Under the pieces are notes generated by a model that was given only the letters and a program-made list of their open reading frames with translations, did not search any database and had not been told where the DNA came from. Shown piece after piece: positions 42,210 through 51,378 of a DNA stretch of 51,490 bases; positions within the stretch are counted from its first letter, which is position 1; every line of letters begins with the position of its first letter. The position numbers and the translations under genes are program-made. Source of the DNA: an uncultured Lachnospiraceae bacterium (lineage in GTDB: Bacteria; Bacillota; Clostridia; Lachnospirales; Lachnospiraceae); contig CAJUID010000024.1 in the NCBI GenBank assembly GCA_910585905.1, positions 1 to 51,490 on the forward strand. The letters are read 5' to 3'.

Positions 42210-44975
42210 CTACTGATTACCGGCTTGTCGGCGTTTGTTTGCCCAGAGGCGCCGAAATACCAGGTAGAGCCCGCAAAGAGTGAATGTGAGAAGGGAAATC
42301 CATATTCCTTCTTTTAACAATGGTGTATGGTATTCTAATTGGATTGAATGTTTTCCGCTGTCTACATCTAATGCCATATGCATTATATTTGCCTGATAAA
42401 GAGGTGCCTCCCTGCCGTCGATATAAGCGCGCCATCCGGTAGAATAGGGAATGGAAAGACACAGCAGTTTTGGTTCTTTTAGGTCGATAGTTCCCTTAAT
42501 TTTATTTGTATCTATTTTAATGTGTTCCATGGTATTTTCCATTCGCTCCTGAACGCCATCTACATAGTGTTCCATAGGCTGGCATGTAATCATTAGCGAA
42601 TCATAGGTATATGTGCCTGCTTGTGAAAATGAGATGCGGATAAAAGATTCGTCATCTTTGGAGTAGCAGAAATTTACAGAAAAATCATGTCTGTTATCAT
42701 ATGCCCTGTGTTCTTCTGTGTAGTAGGCAAGTTTTTTGAATGTTCCCAAAGAGGAACGCATCTTAAGGAGGGTATAGGTGGGTTCTGTTCGGACAGAGTT
42801 GTTTTTCTTTGTCTTACTGGCTATCTCTTGTCCATGAAAACGCAGGCCGCGAATCGAAAGGTAAGTCTCGCTGTTTGGAAGCCCCTTGAATTTTAGAGTA
42901 ACTGTGGAGCGAGCTTTTTTTACAAAAAATGTATTGTCCTTTTGCGTTACATCTTCACTGTTGCATTTGACCGTATAATCAACTGTTTTGCTCGTCAGTT
43001 TAGGGGATGTTTGCTTTAATGGGCCGTGGTAATGGCTCTGATCCAGCACAAGTGCCTGTAACATTGCTTCCTGCTTATCTACATCAGATAGTTTTTGCCA
43101 TTCGCTTTCTGGAAGGTAGCTGTCATAGGTGTATCCCAGGGGCAGGGCATAGCGGTTTTTATAAACAGTATAGCCTGTATGCTTTTGGGATTCTGCTTTG
43201 GCAAATCCATAGGGCAGATGGAGTGGGCGGCTTTCCGGGGAGACATAATAGCGGACAGCCGCAAGCGTAGATAGTGTTGTTCTGTCATCATATCCAAAAT
43301 AGCGGTAAGCTGATACTTCTCTTTGTCCCAGGGCAGTTCTAGCTTTAAATACATATGGATTTGAAAGAGTCCAATAATACTGTGTGGAAGAGATACCTGC
43401 CAACACGCCTGCATTAATGGAAAGTTTATCTCCGCAATAGCGGTAAAAAGTATCTGTATGATCAGTTTCAGCTGTGGCGCGGACAGCCATTGTCTCATTG
43501 TTTGTTAATTGTTCATATAGGTTATTTGTCGGTTGGCTTTGTGCTGCGTAATTTTCGCCTTTGGAAGAGTTTTTCCAGAAGCTGTTGTTGAAAACGCCGG
43601 CAAGTACAAGCAAAAGGGCTGCACATGATTTCCATTTGTTGAGATATAATCTGCTGCCATTCCCGATGAAAAGTATAATACCTACAAAAAGCCAAGCAAG
43701 TAAAAGTCCGGTTTGGATATTATTTGTACGGGACTGTTCCGGAATCAGGCAGATTAGGGAATAGAGCAACATACAGATCGTCAAAGCTATTTTTGATTTA
43801 ATTGTTAAATTCATAAGATGGGGCCACATAGTAGACAGCAGGTATGCAGTAACCAGGGCGAATGCCCAACACCATCGGTTTGCTACATAAGAAAATCCAT
43901 TTAAAATATGTCCTAAAAATGGGGTGGCTGATATGAAAATACAAATGATAAAAAGCGTCTTTAATAGGTGGTTTTTTCTTTTTAGGAATAAAAGAAAAAC
44001 TGCAGGAACCGCAGGGGCGGCATACCCCATACACATCCAGTAGGGATGTCCATTACTTATAAACATAGGAAATAACTGGGCGTAGTAACCCACAGGGTAG
44101 AATAGGGGAACTGCATTTTGGGCTGACATCCGTGCATCGTTTAAAAAGACATAGCACATTGGCAGTAATATGACCGCAGCCATAAGCACGCCGGGGATAG
44201 ACAGAGCGCCGATGCGCAGGAGCATCATAAATCCTTCTTTCCAATTTTTAAATGAATAATAGATAGCTGTTTTTGTTATGGTATAAATAACCGTTACCAA
44301 TACAATCATATAAAAGAAGTAAAAATTGCTGACAGCAGACAAAAAGACTGTAGCAATAAATAAGTATGGTTTCCCTTTCTGAAAGATTTTCTCTATGCCA
44401 AGAATCATTAAAGGCAGATAAATCATAGGATTTAGAAAATAAGGATGTCTTGCGGCGTTATAAATCCCCCAGTAACAGAAAACATATGTTATAGAGCCGG
44501 CTAAAATGGCAATGCGGCTTTTATGGCCGGTTCCAAAGCAGAGGCAGGAAAATGCAGCGCCTGCAAGATAGAGCCTGAGTAGGATCATGCTATTATAGTA
44601 TAGGTGCAGAAAGCGGACGGGCACAAATGCAGAGAGGATGGCAAATGGGTCTCCAATTACATAATAGTGAAGTGTTCCAAGAACATCACTTCCCTCACCG
44701 ATGCTAAAATCCCATTCTGGTAAAATAAATTGATGGTTTATAAAAAGTTCCCTGGCAATAGAACGGAGATATCTGGAATAGCAGACCAGAGCTTTATAAT
44801 GCTGTGTCCATCCGTCAGAGTTCCAGATTAATGTCCTGCCTTTTAAAAAATACCATGAGAACACGATAAAAGTGGTAACAGAAAACAAAACAGTATAGGC
44901 AAGGAAATATCCCTTTTTTCCATGTATCCTTTTTTGGAATGAGTAGCGAATTGTCTGTAATGTGGTAGTGTTCAT
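42210..44975 (-). CDS. YfhO family membrane glycosyltransferase-like protein
   Basis: A 921-residue membrane protein of the YfhO type. The first helix (YFLAYTVLFSVTTFIVFSWYFL) is followed by an external loop with the conserved SDGWTQHYKALVCYSRYL, which carries the acidic residue expected of GT-C transferases. About a dozen further helices follow, then a large external beta-rich part (about 490-880) and a last helix. In Bacillus and Listeria YfhO-type proteins work with a CsbB/GtlA-type GT2 that makes the lipid-linked sugar to glycosylate lipoteichoic acid. The GT2 gene lies 38 bp upstream here. GGAGG precedes the ATG. The acceptor in this organism is unknown. Confidence 0.87.
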   Translation of the reverse strand: MNTTTLQTIRYSFQKRIHGKKGYFLAYTVLFSVTTFIVFSWYFLKGRTLIWNSDGWTQHYKALVCYSRYLRSIARELFINHQFILPEWDFSIGEGSDVLGTLHYYVIGDPFAILSAFVPVRFLHLYYNSMILLRLYLAGAAFSCLCFGTGHKSRIAILAGSITYVFCYWGIYNAARHPYFLNPMIYLPLMILGIEKIFQKGKPYLFIATVFLSAVSNFYFFYMIVLVTVIYTITKTAIYYSFKNWKEGFMMLLRIGALSIPGVLMAAVILLPMCYVFLNDARMSAQNAVPLFYPVGYYAQLFPMFISNGHPYWMCMGYAAPAVPAVFLLFLKRKNHLLKTLFIICIFISATPFLGHILNGFSYVANRWCWAFALVTAYLLSTMWPHLMNLTIKSKIALTICMLLYSLICLIPEQSRTNNIQTGLLLAWLFVGIILFIGNGSRLYLNKWKSCAALLLVLAGVFNNSFWKNSSKGENYAAQSQPTNNLYEQLTNNETMAVRATAETDHTDTFYRYCGDKLSINAGVLAGISSTQYYWTLSNPYVFKARTALGQREVSAYRYFGYDDRTTLSTLAAVRYYVSPESRPLHLPYGFAKAESQKHTGYTVYKNRYALPLGYTYDSYLPESEWQKLSDVDKQEAMLQALVLDQSHYHGPLKQTSPKLTSKTVDYTVKCNSEDVTQKDNTFFVKKARSTVTLKFKGLPNSETYLSIRGLRFHGQEIASKTKKNNSVRTEPTYTLLKMRSSLGTFKKLAYYTEEHRAYDNRHDFSVNFCYSKDDESFIRISFSQAGTYTYDSLMITCQPMEHYVDGVQERMENTMEHIKIDTNKIKGTIDLKEPKLLCLSIPYSTGWRAYIDGREAPLYQANIMHMALDVDSGKHSIQLEYHTPLLKEGIWISLLTFTLCGLYLVFRRLWANKRRQAGNQ

Positions 44976-45013
44976 AACACCATTCCTCCAGTTTAAAATG
45001 TAGTTTAAATGAT

Positions 45014-45982
45014 TTAGTAGATTTTTTTAATCTTTTCATGATTTGTTTCGGAGATAATATAATGTGGGCGGTGTTTCGATTCCAGATACATTTTGGCGAT
45101 ATACTGCCCCATGATTCCGATGGAAAAAAGCTGTACTCCTCCCAAAAAAAGGATAACACAGATTAGGGATGCCCATCCTGCAACAGGGTCTCCAAAGCAC
45201 AATTTTCGTATAATAATGGCAAATAAAAGGAATAGTGACAGGAATGTCATGCCCATACCACACCATGAGGAAATATGAAGTGGTGCATGGGAAAAGTTTA
45301 TAATTCCGTCAATTGCATAGTGGAACAATTTCCAAAAATTCCACTTTGTTTCCCCGGCGGCGCGTTCCACGTTTTCATATGGCATCCAGTAGGTGCGAAA
45401 GCCAACCCATCCAAAGATACCTTTTGAGAAACGGTTATATTCGCCCATCTGCACAACGGCATCTGCCATTTCTCTTTTCATTAAACGGAAATCCCTTGCG
45501 CCGTCAACGATTTCCGCGTCGGATATTCGGTTGATAATCCGGTAAAATTTCCGCGCAAAGAAGGAACGGAGGACAGGTTCACCTGTCCGGCTTACCCGTC
45601 TGGAAGCGACACTGTCGTATTTCCCAGATTGTAAAATGGTAAGCATTTTTGGCAGAAGAGATGGTGGGTCCTGCATGTCGGCGTCCATTACTGCGATATA
45701 ATCGCCGTCTGCATTGCAGAATCCGGCATACATTGCTGCCTCTTTTCCGAAATTTCTTGAAAGGGACAGATAGCATACGTTTGGATTTTTTTCTGCAAAT
45801 TCCTTTAGAATAGAAAGTGTATTATCTTGTGAGCCGTCATTTACAAAAATAATTTCATAATCATAGGGCATTCCCATTAAAACAGATTGCACTTCCTTGT
45901 AAAAAAGCGGCAGGCTTTCCTGCTCATTGTAACAGGGAACAATAAGTGATATTTTTTCCATTTTTTGCATATCGTTATTCAT
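45014..45982 (-). CDS. GT2 glycosyltransferase, CsbB/GtrB-like
   Basis: Transfers a sugar from a nucleotide to undecaprenyl phosphate at the inner face of the membrane. Marks: SLIVPCYNEQESLPLFY at the start, FVNDGSQDNT, VMDADMQDPPSLLP with the metal-binding Asp residues, and two C-terminal membrane helices (MGMTFLSLFLLFAIIIRKL; WASLICVILFLGGVQLFSIG). I choose ATG 45982 with AAGGAGG upstream (322 residues) over an upstream start at 46018. With YfhO it forms a two-gene surface-glycosylation operon. A GtcA-type flippase is not present here. Confidence 0.92.
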   Translation of the reverse strand: MNNDMQKMEKISLIVPCYNEQESLPLFYKEVQSVLMGMPYDYEIIFVNDGSQDNTLSILKEFAEKNPNVCYLSLSRNFGKEAAMYAGFCNADGDYIAVMDADMQDPPSLLPKMLTILQSGKYDSVASRRVSRTGEPVLRSFFARKFYRIINRISDAEIVDGARDFRLMKREMADAVVQMGEYNRFSKGIFGWVGFRTYWMPYENVERAAGETKWNFWKLFHYAIDGIINFSHAPLHISSWCGMGMTFLSLFLLFAIIIRKLCFGDPVAGWASLICVILFLGGVQLFSIGIMGQYIAKMYLESKHRPHYIISETNHEKIKKIY

Positions 45983-46092
45983 AGTTATCCTCCTTACCGC
46001 GTTACTGCGGTTATACATATATTTACTGATTGGTAGTTGCCTTTTTATACATTTTTTCGCTATTGAACCATCTGCAATGTTTTTAGTTCTAT

Positions 46093-46229
46093 TAGCGTTT
46101 TGCTAGGGCACAAGCGGAGTCTGTGCCCTTTTTAAAACTTATAGTAAACTATTCAAAACATAGTGGTGTACCAACAAAAACGCTTTAGCGTTTTTGCTAG
46201 GGCACAAGCGGAGTCTGTGCCCTTTTTAA
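46093..46229. repeat. Double-hairpin repeat, second locus
   Basis: One full 94-bp unit (46119-46212) flanked by partial units. Each has a stem AAAAACGC-TTTA-GCGTTTTT and a stem AGGGCACA-loop-TGTGCCCT. The second stem is the same as at 18965-19165, while the first stem differs on both sides in a compensating way. It lies upstream of the GT2 gene, read on the minus strand. Confidence 0.85.
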
Positions 46230-46230
46230 T

Positions 46231-46560
46231 CATACCATACAATTTTATATTCCCCGTGACTGTTACTGTTTGGGTGTTATGGTGCATTATAGTATAGGAA
46301 TATTTTTAACGTTTGGTCCAGCATTATTCTGAAATTTCAGTATGTATTTTAGTTGCTAAAGAAAACATACCATGAAAAAATCACAAACTATTCTCAGTCA
46401 GATATAATCACGATTTTGTGAAAATTCATGTACAGGATTGTCGGACAAAGAATCATTGCCTGCCCTGGCAATGGGATGGATCTTTATCAAACATTGTTGT
46501 TATATTAAAACAGAAATTTCTTACAAAGTTCTGACAAGGCGTTTCCTATTTATTCCATCA
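46231..46560. other. Intergenic stretch, no gene recognised
   Basis: About 330 bp of AT-rich sequence between the two repeat families. It holds a short stem CATTGCC-TGCCCT-GGCAATG near 46450-46475. On the minus strand it may hold the promoter of the GT2 gene (TATAAT-like sequence near 46285), but no paired box is convincing. No reading frame with a ribosome site is present. Confidence 0.45.
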
Positions 46561-47176
46561 GGGCAACAGCATTTATTTTTTATAATTCACAGTCAATAAA
46601 ATAGATAATAATTTTCAGTTATCCAGTATATATTCTGTGTGCCTGCATTCTCTATCTGTATTGTGTTTTTTGTTTTAGGGAATGAAAGGTATTCCAAAAG
46701 AAAGTGCAGCCATGTTTTGCAACATTATGCATTCCAAAGGAACTATCTGCCTTGCTGCCTTGATTTTCGATTCGCGTGCCCTTCCACAAACTCCCACCAT
46801 GCGACAGTTTTTTCATGTTTCCTGTAGAGGCACTCGCGAATCGCCGGCACTTGCGGGGCGTTTATTGTCCCGTTATGTGCCGCTGCGTAAGAGCGGTAGC
46901 GCAAGTGTGCCTCCTAAGGAAACATGGAAAACTGTGCATGTTGCTCAGACAAGTGCTACAGACCACGCACTAATCAAGGCATTGCAAGGCAAAGTTCCTT
47001 TAGGAAGCCTACGTTGCTTAAAACATGGCTGCACTTTCTTTTTGGAACACGGCTTACCATCCTGAAACAAAAAACTTCAACACATTAAAAATGCAGGTAA
47101 ATTCAGAATAAGAAACTGGATAACCGAAAATTATCAATAAAATTGATTGCGAATAAAAAGGTAAATGCTGTTGCCC
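46561..47176. mobile_element. 616-bp foldback (long inverted-repeat) element
   Basis: The left end GGGCAACAGCATTTA and right end TAAATGCTGTTGCCC are inverted copies. The similarity does not stop at the ends: nearly the whole element folds on itself. Matching pairs include TTATCCAG (both arms), GTTTTTTGTTT, AAGAAAGTGCAGCCATGTTTT, AAAGGAACT, GCCTTGATT and CATGTTTCCT, in the same order in each arm. The centre is near 46865-46885 (CGGCAC...GTGCCG). TATTCCAT occurs directly at 46551-46558 and 47181-47188, a possible target duplication. A 127-codon frame inside reads through the arms and is not taken as a gene. No transposase is encoded. Confidence 0.85.
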
Positions 47177-47265
47177 TACATATTCCATAAATTAACATTG
47201 TTGTATGAGCCAGATTATAGTAAAATAGAAGAAATAGTAAAGGATGGCAACAGTTGAGGGAGATT

Positions 47266-48378
47266 ATGAAAAAATATTGGATAAAGGTAGGGAAGTACTG
47301 GAATTTTATTATTATTTATGTGCTTGTGGTTCTTGTTCTCAATATGCTGGCATTATGGACACCATTCTGTGACTTTTACACAGATTACATATTTGGTTTT
47401 TGGTCGGAGACATATAGCAGATTGACAGGGGTGTTTTCCTTTTCGGTAGGGGAATTCTTAATTTCATTTGCGGTTTTATCTGTATTTGTGGCATTGGTAT
47501 TTTTGCTGTTGTGGATTTTTTTGCGGAAAAAGGAAAAATTTTGTAATGTTTTTATCGTTTATATGAAGAGTTTTTTAGTATTTCTGCTGACTGCTGTGCT
47601 TTTGATGACACTAAACTGTTCGGTTCTGTATCATTGTTCGAGACTGTCTGTCCATGGAAATGGGGATAAGGCGTATTCAGTAAAGGAGCTAGAAATACTG
47701 CGGAATTATATTGTAAAGCAGTGTAACGAATATTGCATACAAGTAGAGCGGGACGAGGATTCTAATGCAGTTTATTCTGGCGATTTAGATGAGGTGGTCA
47801 AAAAGGCAATGTCCTCTCTGTCCTCAGAATATCCTAGATTGGATGGGTATTATCCAAGCCCGAAGCGGCTCTGGGGTTCTTACTTTATGTATCAGGCTGG
47901 GATGATTGGCGTGTACTTTCCTTTTTCAATGGAAGTTAATTGCAGCAGTTATTTAAATGATTTGTTTTATGGGAATACAGTGTGCCATGAGTTATCGCAT
48001 TTAAAGGGGTATATCTATGAAGATGAAGCGAATTTTATTGCTTATCTAGCATGTGTGAATAGTGATAATCTTTTTCTGCAATACTCCGGCTATATTGGTG
48101 TGTTGGACTATATTAACAGGGATTATCAGGATGTTGCAGGAAAGGATACATATTCAGAACAAACGGAAATTTCAGAACAGGTAAAGCTTGATAATTGGTG
48201 CTATAATGCAGATGAGATTAAAAAGATAAAAAAACAGAGTTTTGTCATTGCAGACGAGGCAATCAAAAAGTACAGCAAAGGGTTTACTGATTCATATTTG
48301 GAATATTATGGGGCGGAGGCTAACTACTCGGAAGTGACAAAATTGTTGCTGCAGTATTATGATGGTATATTGTATTAG
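47266..48378 (+). CDS. DUF3810 family membrane metalloprotease-like protein
   Basis: A 370-residue protein with three N-terminal membrane helices (FIIIYVLVVLVLNMLALW; FLISFAVLSVFVALVFLLL; SFLVFLLTAVLLMTL) and a C-terminal domain. The latter has VCHELSHLKGYIYEDEANF, an HExxH zinc motif followed by a downstream acidic ligand, which is the DUF3810 hallmark. Substrates are unknown. I choose ATG 47266 with GAGGGA upstream over TTG 47254. It lies 90 bp past the foldback element and 114 bp before the PepSY gene. No promoter can be placed with confidence. Confidence 0.85.
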   Translation: MKKYWIKVGKYWNFIIIYVLVVLVLNMLALWTPFCDFYTDYIFGFWSETYSRLTGVFSFSVGEFLISFAVLSVFVALVFLLLWIFLRKKEKFCNVFIVYMKSFLVFLLTAVLLMTLNCSVLYHCSRLSVHGNGDKAYSVKELEILRNYIVKQCNEYCIQVERDEDSNAVYSGDLDEVVKKAMSSLSSEYPRLDGYYPSPKRLWGSYFMYQAGMIGVYFPFSMEVNCSSYLNDLFYGNTVCHELSHLKGYIYEDEANFIAYLACVNSDNLFLQYSGYIGVLDYINRDYQDVAGKDTYSEQTEISEQVKLDNWCYNADEIKKIKKQSFVIADEAIKKYSKGFTDSYLEYYGAEANYSEVTKLLLQYYDGILY

Positions 48379-48492
48379 TCTGCCTTTTTATGACATTTGT
48401 GTTAAAAAATTATGATTTTCTTTTTTCTTAGTGTGTGTTATACTGTCGTTGTAGCAAAATATTGCGGGAACTAGGAAAGGAAGGTTAAGAGT

Positions 48493-49011
48493 ATGAAGAA
48501 ATCAGTAACAAGTATTCTTATTTGTAGTATTTTAATTCTTGCATTTTCTGTAGTAAGTTGTTTCTCGGTTGCAGAGGCAAAGAAAATGCAGACAGCACAG
48601 CAGGCACAGAAGGCTGCCCTCAAAAAAGTGCCTTCTGCTAAGGTGATTGAAGTTGAATCTGATACAGAAGACGGGGTGCTGGTTTATGAAGTGGAGCTTT
48701 ATAAATCCGGCAAAGAGTATAAATTGGAGTACCGTGCTTCGGATGGAAAATTAATGAAGTATGAGTGGGAGATTCTAAATCCATCTTCTGGTAATCAAAA
48801 TAAAAAGAACCTGTCAAAGCAGGCTATTAAGAAAAAGGCATTGAAGCAGGTAAGCAATGCAACTGTTCTTAGTATTGCATTAGAGCACGATGATGGAATG
48901 GTTCAATATGAAGTAAAAATGCATAAAGGGAATAAAAAGTATGAATTGGTGTATAACGGCAAGACTGGAAAGTTGTTGGAGTACCAGTGGAAGATTGTGA
49001 CAGTATACTAA
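48493..49011 (+). CDS. Secreted PepSY-domain protein
   Basis: A 172-residue exported protein. A signal peptide covers about 1-29 (SILICSILILAFSVVSCFSV, ending AEA). Two PepSY repeats follow, each in the form AQKAALKKVPSAKVIEVESD and IKKKALKQVSNATVLSIALE, with a YEVELYKSGKEYKLEYR-type strand pair. PepSY domains are thought to inhibit or chaperone extracellular proteases. The upstream neighbour is a membrane metalloprotease-like protein, so a link is possible but not shown. AGGAAGG precedes the ATG. A strong terminator follows. Confidence 0.88.
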   Translation: MKKSVTSILICSILILAFSVVSCFSVAEAKKMQTAQQAQKAALKKVPSAKVIEVESDTEDGVLVYEVELYKSGKEYKLEYRASDGKLMKYEWEILNPSSGNQNKKNLSKQAIKKKALKQVSNATVLSIALEHDDGMVQYEVKMHKGNKKYELVYNGKTGKLLEYQWKIVTVY

Positions 49012-49041
49012 GTGTGTAGACATTTATAATATCTTATTTAG

Positions 49042-49086
49042 TTGGAGCGTGTTTGAGGGTAAATTTTCAAACACGCTCCAATTTTT
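49042..49086. terminator. Strong bidirectional terminator
   Basis: TTGGAGCGTGTTTGA (49042-49056) pairs perfectly with TCAAACACGCTCCAA (49067-49081), followed by a T run. It sits between the convergent PepSY and hemerythrin genes. Confidence 0.9.
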
Positions 49087-50446
49087 AGCCTTGCTTTTCA
49101 AAGAAATGGTCGATTCGTTCTTTAAGTTTTTCAAGTGGAAGTAACTTGGACAAATATCCTTGTGGCTTGAGTTCCAGCACTTTTTCGATGCTTGCCTTGT
49201 CTACCTTGCTAGTCAAAAAAATGACGGGGATATCTGCAAATTCTTTTTCAGCACGAAGCATTTCTAAAATCTGGTTTCCATTGCAAACCGGCATTTCATA
49301 GTCCAAAAGAACTAAATCTGGTTTGTTGAGTGTAATGCTTCGGAATGCAGAAAGCCCTGATGTTGCCACTAGTATCTCATATTCTTTGCCAAGCAACTCC
49401 TGCATTGTCGTTAACATAAAGGCAGAATCATCTACGACAAGTATCTTTTTTTGATTGCTGATTGTATCTTTTTCCGCCTGATTTTGATTTAGGTATTTTT
49501 CAACTTGTTCCATTGCGTTTTTTGTAATGATGGAACTTGCTTCCTCCTCATTTGGGAGCATGTCACTCGTAGTCATGCAGTATGCAAAATATCCCTTACC
49601 GGTGTCAAATAGCAGACTAAATTGTGGGCTGTGTTTTTCAAATACTTTTTGAAATTGCTCATAGGTCAGCAATTGTTCTGCTTTTATTTCGGCGTCGTTT
49701 AAGGACGGAAAATATTCTTTCATATGTTCCAAAAACTGCCTTGCTGTATATCTAGCCGCATTCATTAACATAACGCTGATGGCTTTCGATTTTGTTTCAA
49801 TTACGCTGCCGATCGTGCTGACAATCAGTTTTTCTTCAAACACTAAGAGGAATTCCATTGTCTTTTTATCCTTAGTGTTGTAAATTAAGCGATAGTAGAT
49901 GCCATCCCCGAATTTTTCGCCGCCATAACAGTTGCTCAGCAATTGGGATTCCAATTGAAACATAATATGAAGCTGGTTGATGATTGTCTGTCCCATCAAT
50001 GCCTGTTCTTCTTCTGGCAGGAGATTTTTCCATTGTTTTATAATCTCTCCACTTACAATTGCCTGATCCTCTACCAATGTATGCCCGATTAACCATCCAG
50101 CACATACACCAAGGAAATGATTAACCGCATCTTCGGAATAACCTGTCTGTTCTAATTCATTCTCAAGGGCAGGTAATGTGATCTCACGAAAGTTTTCATG
50201 GATGTGTCTGTGCATTTCAAGCCCAGCATAGTCAATAGAAGCCATATAATTTTCCTCATCGGTAAAATGCTGGAGCGCATGATTCTTGAAATATTTCACT
50301 GCTTCCTGACAAACCCACTGGCTTTTCTCATCCTGTTCGCCTAGAACAAACAGTTTATTGAGAGTGCGGAATAACTTTTTATGTTCATTGTCAATAATGT
50401 CTACACCAATGTCAAACCGTTTGTTCCATACCAATTGATTTCCCAT
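49085..50446 (-). CDS. Bacteriohemerythrin fused to a response-regulator receiver domain
   Basis: Three-part 453-residue cytoplasmic protein. The N-terminal hemerythrin domain (1-135) has the full di-iron ligand set: His22, His56, His60 and Glu64 (HALQHFTDEE), His79, His83 (HRHIHENF), and His122 with Asp127 (GHTLVED). A middle region of about 150 residues (150-300) I cannot assign; it has an alpha/beta pattern somewhat like CheX/CheC. The C-terminal receiver (333-452) has VVDDSAF (acidic pair), phospho-acceptor Asp382 in LLDYEMP, FLTSK and the usual Lys. There is no output domain. It may link oxygen or redox state to a phosphorelay, perhaps chemotaxis. GGAGAA precedes the ATG. Confidence 0.88.
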   Translation of the reverse strand: MGNQLVWNKRFDIGVDIIDNEHKKLFRTLNKLFVLGEQDEKSQWVCQEAVKYFKNHALQHFTDEENYMASIDYAGLEMHRHIHENFREITLPALENELEQTGYSEDAVNHFLGVCAGWLIGHTLVEDQAIVSGEIIKQWKNLLPEEEQALMGQTIINQLHIMFQLESQLLSNCYGGEKFGDGIYYRLIYNTKDKKTMEFLLVFEEKLIVSTIGSVIETKSKAISVMLMNAARYTARQFLEHMKEYFPSLNDAEIKAEQLLTYEQFQKVFEKHSPQFSLLFDTGKGYFAYCMTTSDMLPNEEEASSIITKNAMEQVEKYLNQNQAEKDTISNQKKILVVDDSAFMLTTMQELLGKEYEILVATSGLSAFRSITLNKPDLVLLDYEMPVCNGNQILEMLRAEKEFADIPVIFLTSKVDKASIEKVLELKPQGYLSKLLPLEKLKERIDHFFEKQG

Positions 50447-50849
50447 ATTATTTCTCCTTCTTTCCTTTTTACGTGATAAAAATTCTCTACAAGTAGAAAT
50501 AATTATTACGTATTCCTCAAGTAGACAAACACTATTTATTATACTAAATAAACAATAGTTCTTTTTTACCCTGTTTTTCGCATATTATATCTAATTTTTC
50601 GCATAAATTCAAGGATTACCATGTAACTAACATAATATAAATGTTTTATAGTACATTGTCAAACAAGACTAATTGTTAGAAACTTGTTTTATGATGTACT
50701 AGTACCATATTATATGAAAGAAGTTTTAAAAGTGTGCAGATATGTTATGCTATTCTGCCGAATCGTATTAATCTGTTATAGAACAGATAAAGTAGTGGCA
50801 TAATAGGATGGAGTTGTATATTTATGAGTATCCTTATGAAGGGGGTAAT
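50447..50849. other. Intergenic stretch, no gene recognised
   Basis: About 400 bp of very AT-rich DNA between divergent genes. It should hold promoters for both sides but I find no clear pair of boxes. AAACAAG and CTTGTTT near 50661-50690 could form a weak stem. No reading frame is credible. Confidence 0.45.
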
Positions 50850-51329
50850 ATGGAGCAGAGAAAGAAAAAGCATTGTTCCGAATCTATAACGGAACAGATG
50901 TATCAGATTAGGCCGGAGCATCTGAATGGTGGCGGAAGGTTGTTTGGCGGGCGCTTAATGGAGTGGATTGATGAGGTGGCGAGCTTGGTTGGGATTCGGC
51001 ATGCACAGTCAAATGTAATAACTGCTTCAGTAGATAACCTGCGGTTTATCAGGGGGGCATATAAGAATGACTTGGTACTTTTGATAGGGAGAGTGACATA
51101 TGTTGGTAATACTTCTATTGAGGTGAGAGTCGATACTTATGTTGAGAGCCTAGCTGGAATTAGAAGACCAATTAACAGGGCATATTTAACTTTGGTAGCT
51201 GTGGATCAGGATGGAAGGCCGGTTTTAGTGCCAGAGCTTGTGGTAAGCAGCGAATCAGAAAAGGCGGAGTGGGAGGCAGGAATTAAGAGGAGGGAGATGC
51301 GCAGGCACAGGAAGGAAGAGGGCTTTTAA
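50850..51329 (+). CDS. Acyl-CoA thioesterase, hotdog fold (YciA-like)
   Basis: A 159-residue single-hotdog enzyme that hydrolyses acyl-CoA. Marks: QIRPEHLNGGGRLFGGRLMEW with the active Asp in MEWIDEVASLVG, TASVDNLRF and SIEVRVDTYVE, in the order of the YciA/BFIT-like group. I choose ATG 50850, which has AAGGGGG upstream; an in-frame ATG at 50808 adds 14 residues without a ribosome site. The C-terminus is Arg/Lys/Glu-rich. Chain-length preference is unknown. A repeat element begins 50 bp after the stop. Confidence 0.9.
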   Translation: MEQRKKKHCSESITEQMYQIRPEHLNGGGRLFGGRLMEWIDEVASLVGIRHAQSNVITASVDNLRFIRGAYKNDLVLLIGRVTYVGNTSIEVRVDTYVESLAGIRRPINRAYLTLVAVDQDGRPVLVPELVVSSESEKAEWEAGIKRREMRRHRKEEGF

Positions 51330-51378
51330 TCGTAACAATCTTATGTCTGGCAATCTCCTATCCCAATCAATAGGATTA

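Noticed and set aside
46682..47065. Forward frame of 127 codons in the intergenic region
   Set aside because: It lies wholly within the foldback element and reads both inverted arms; no ribosome site and no recognisable product.
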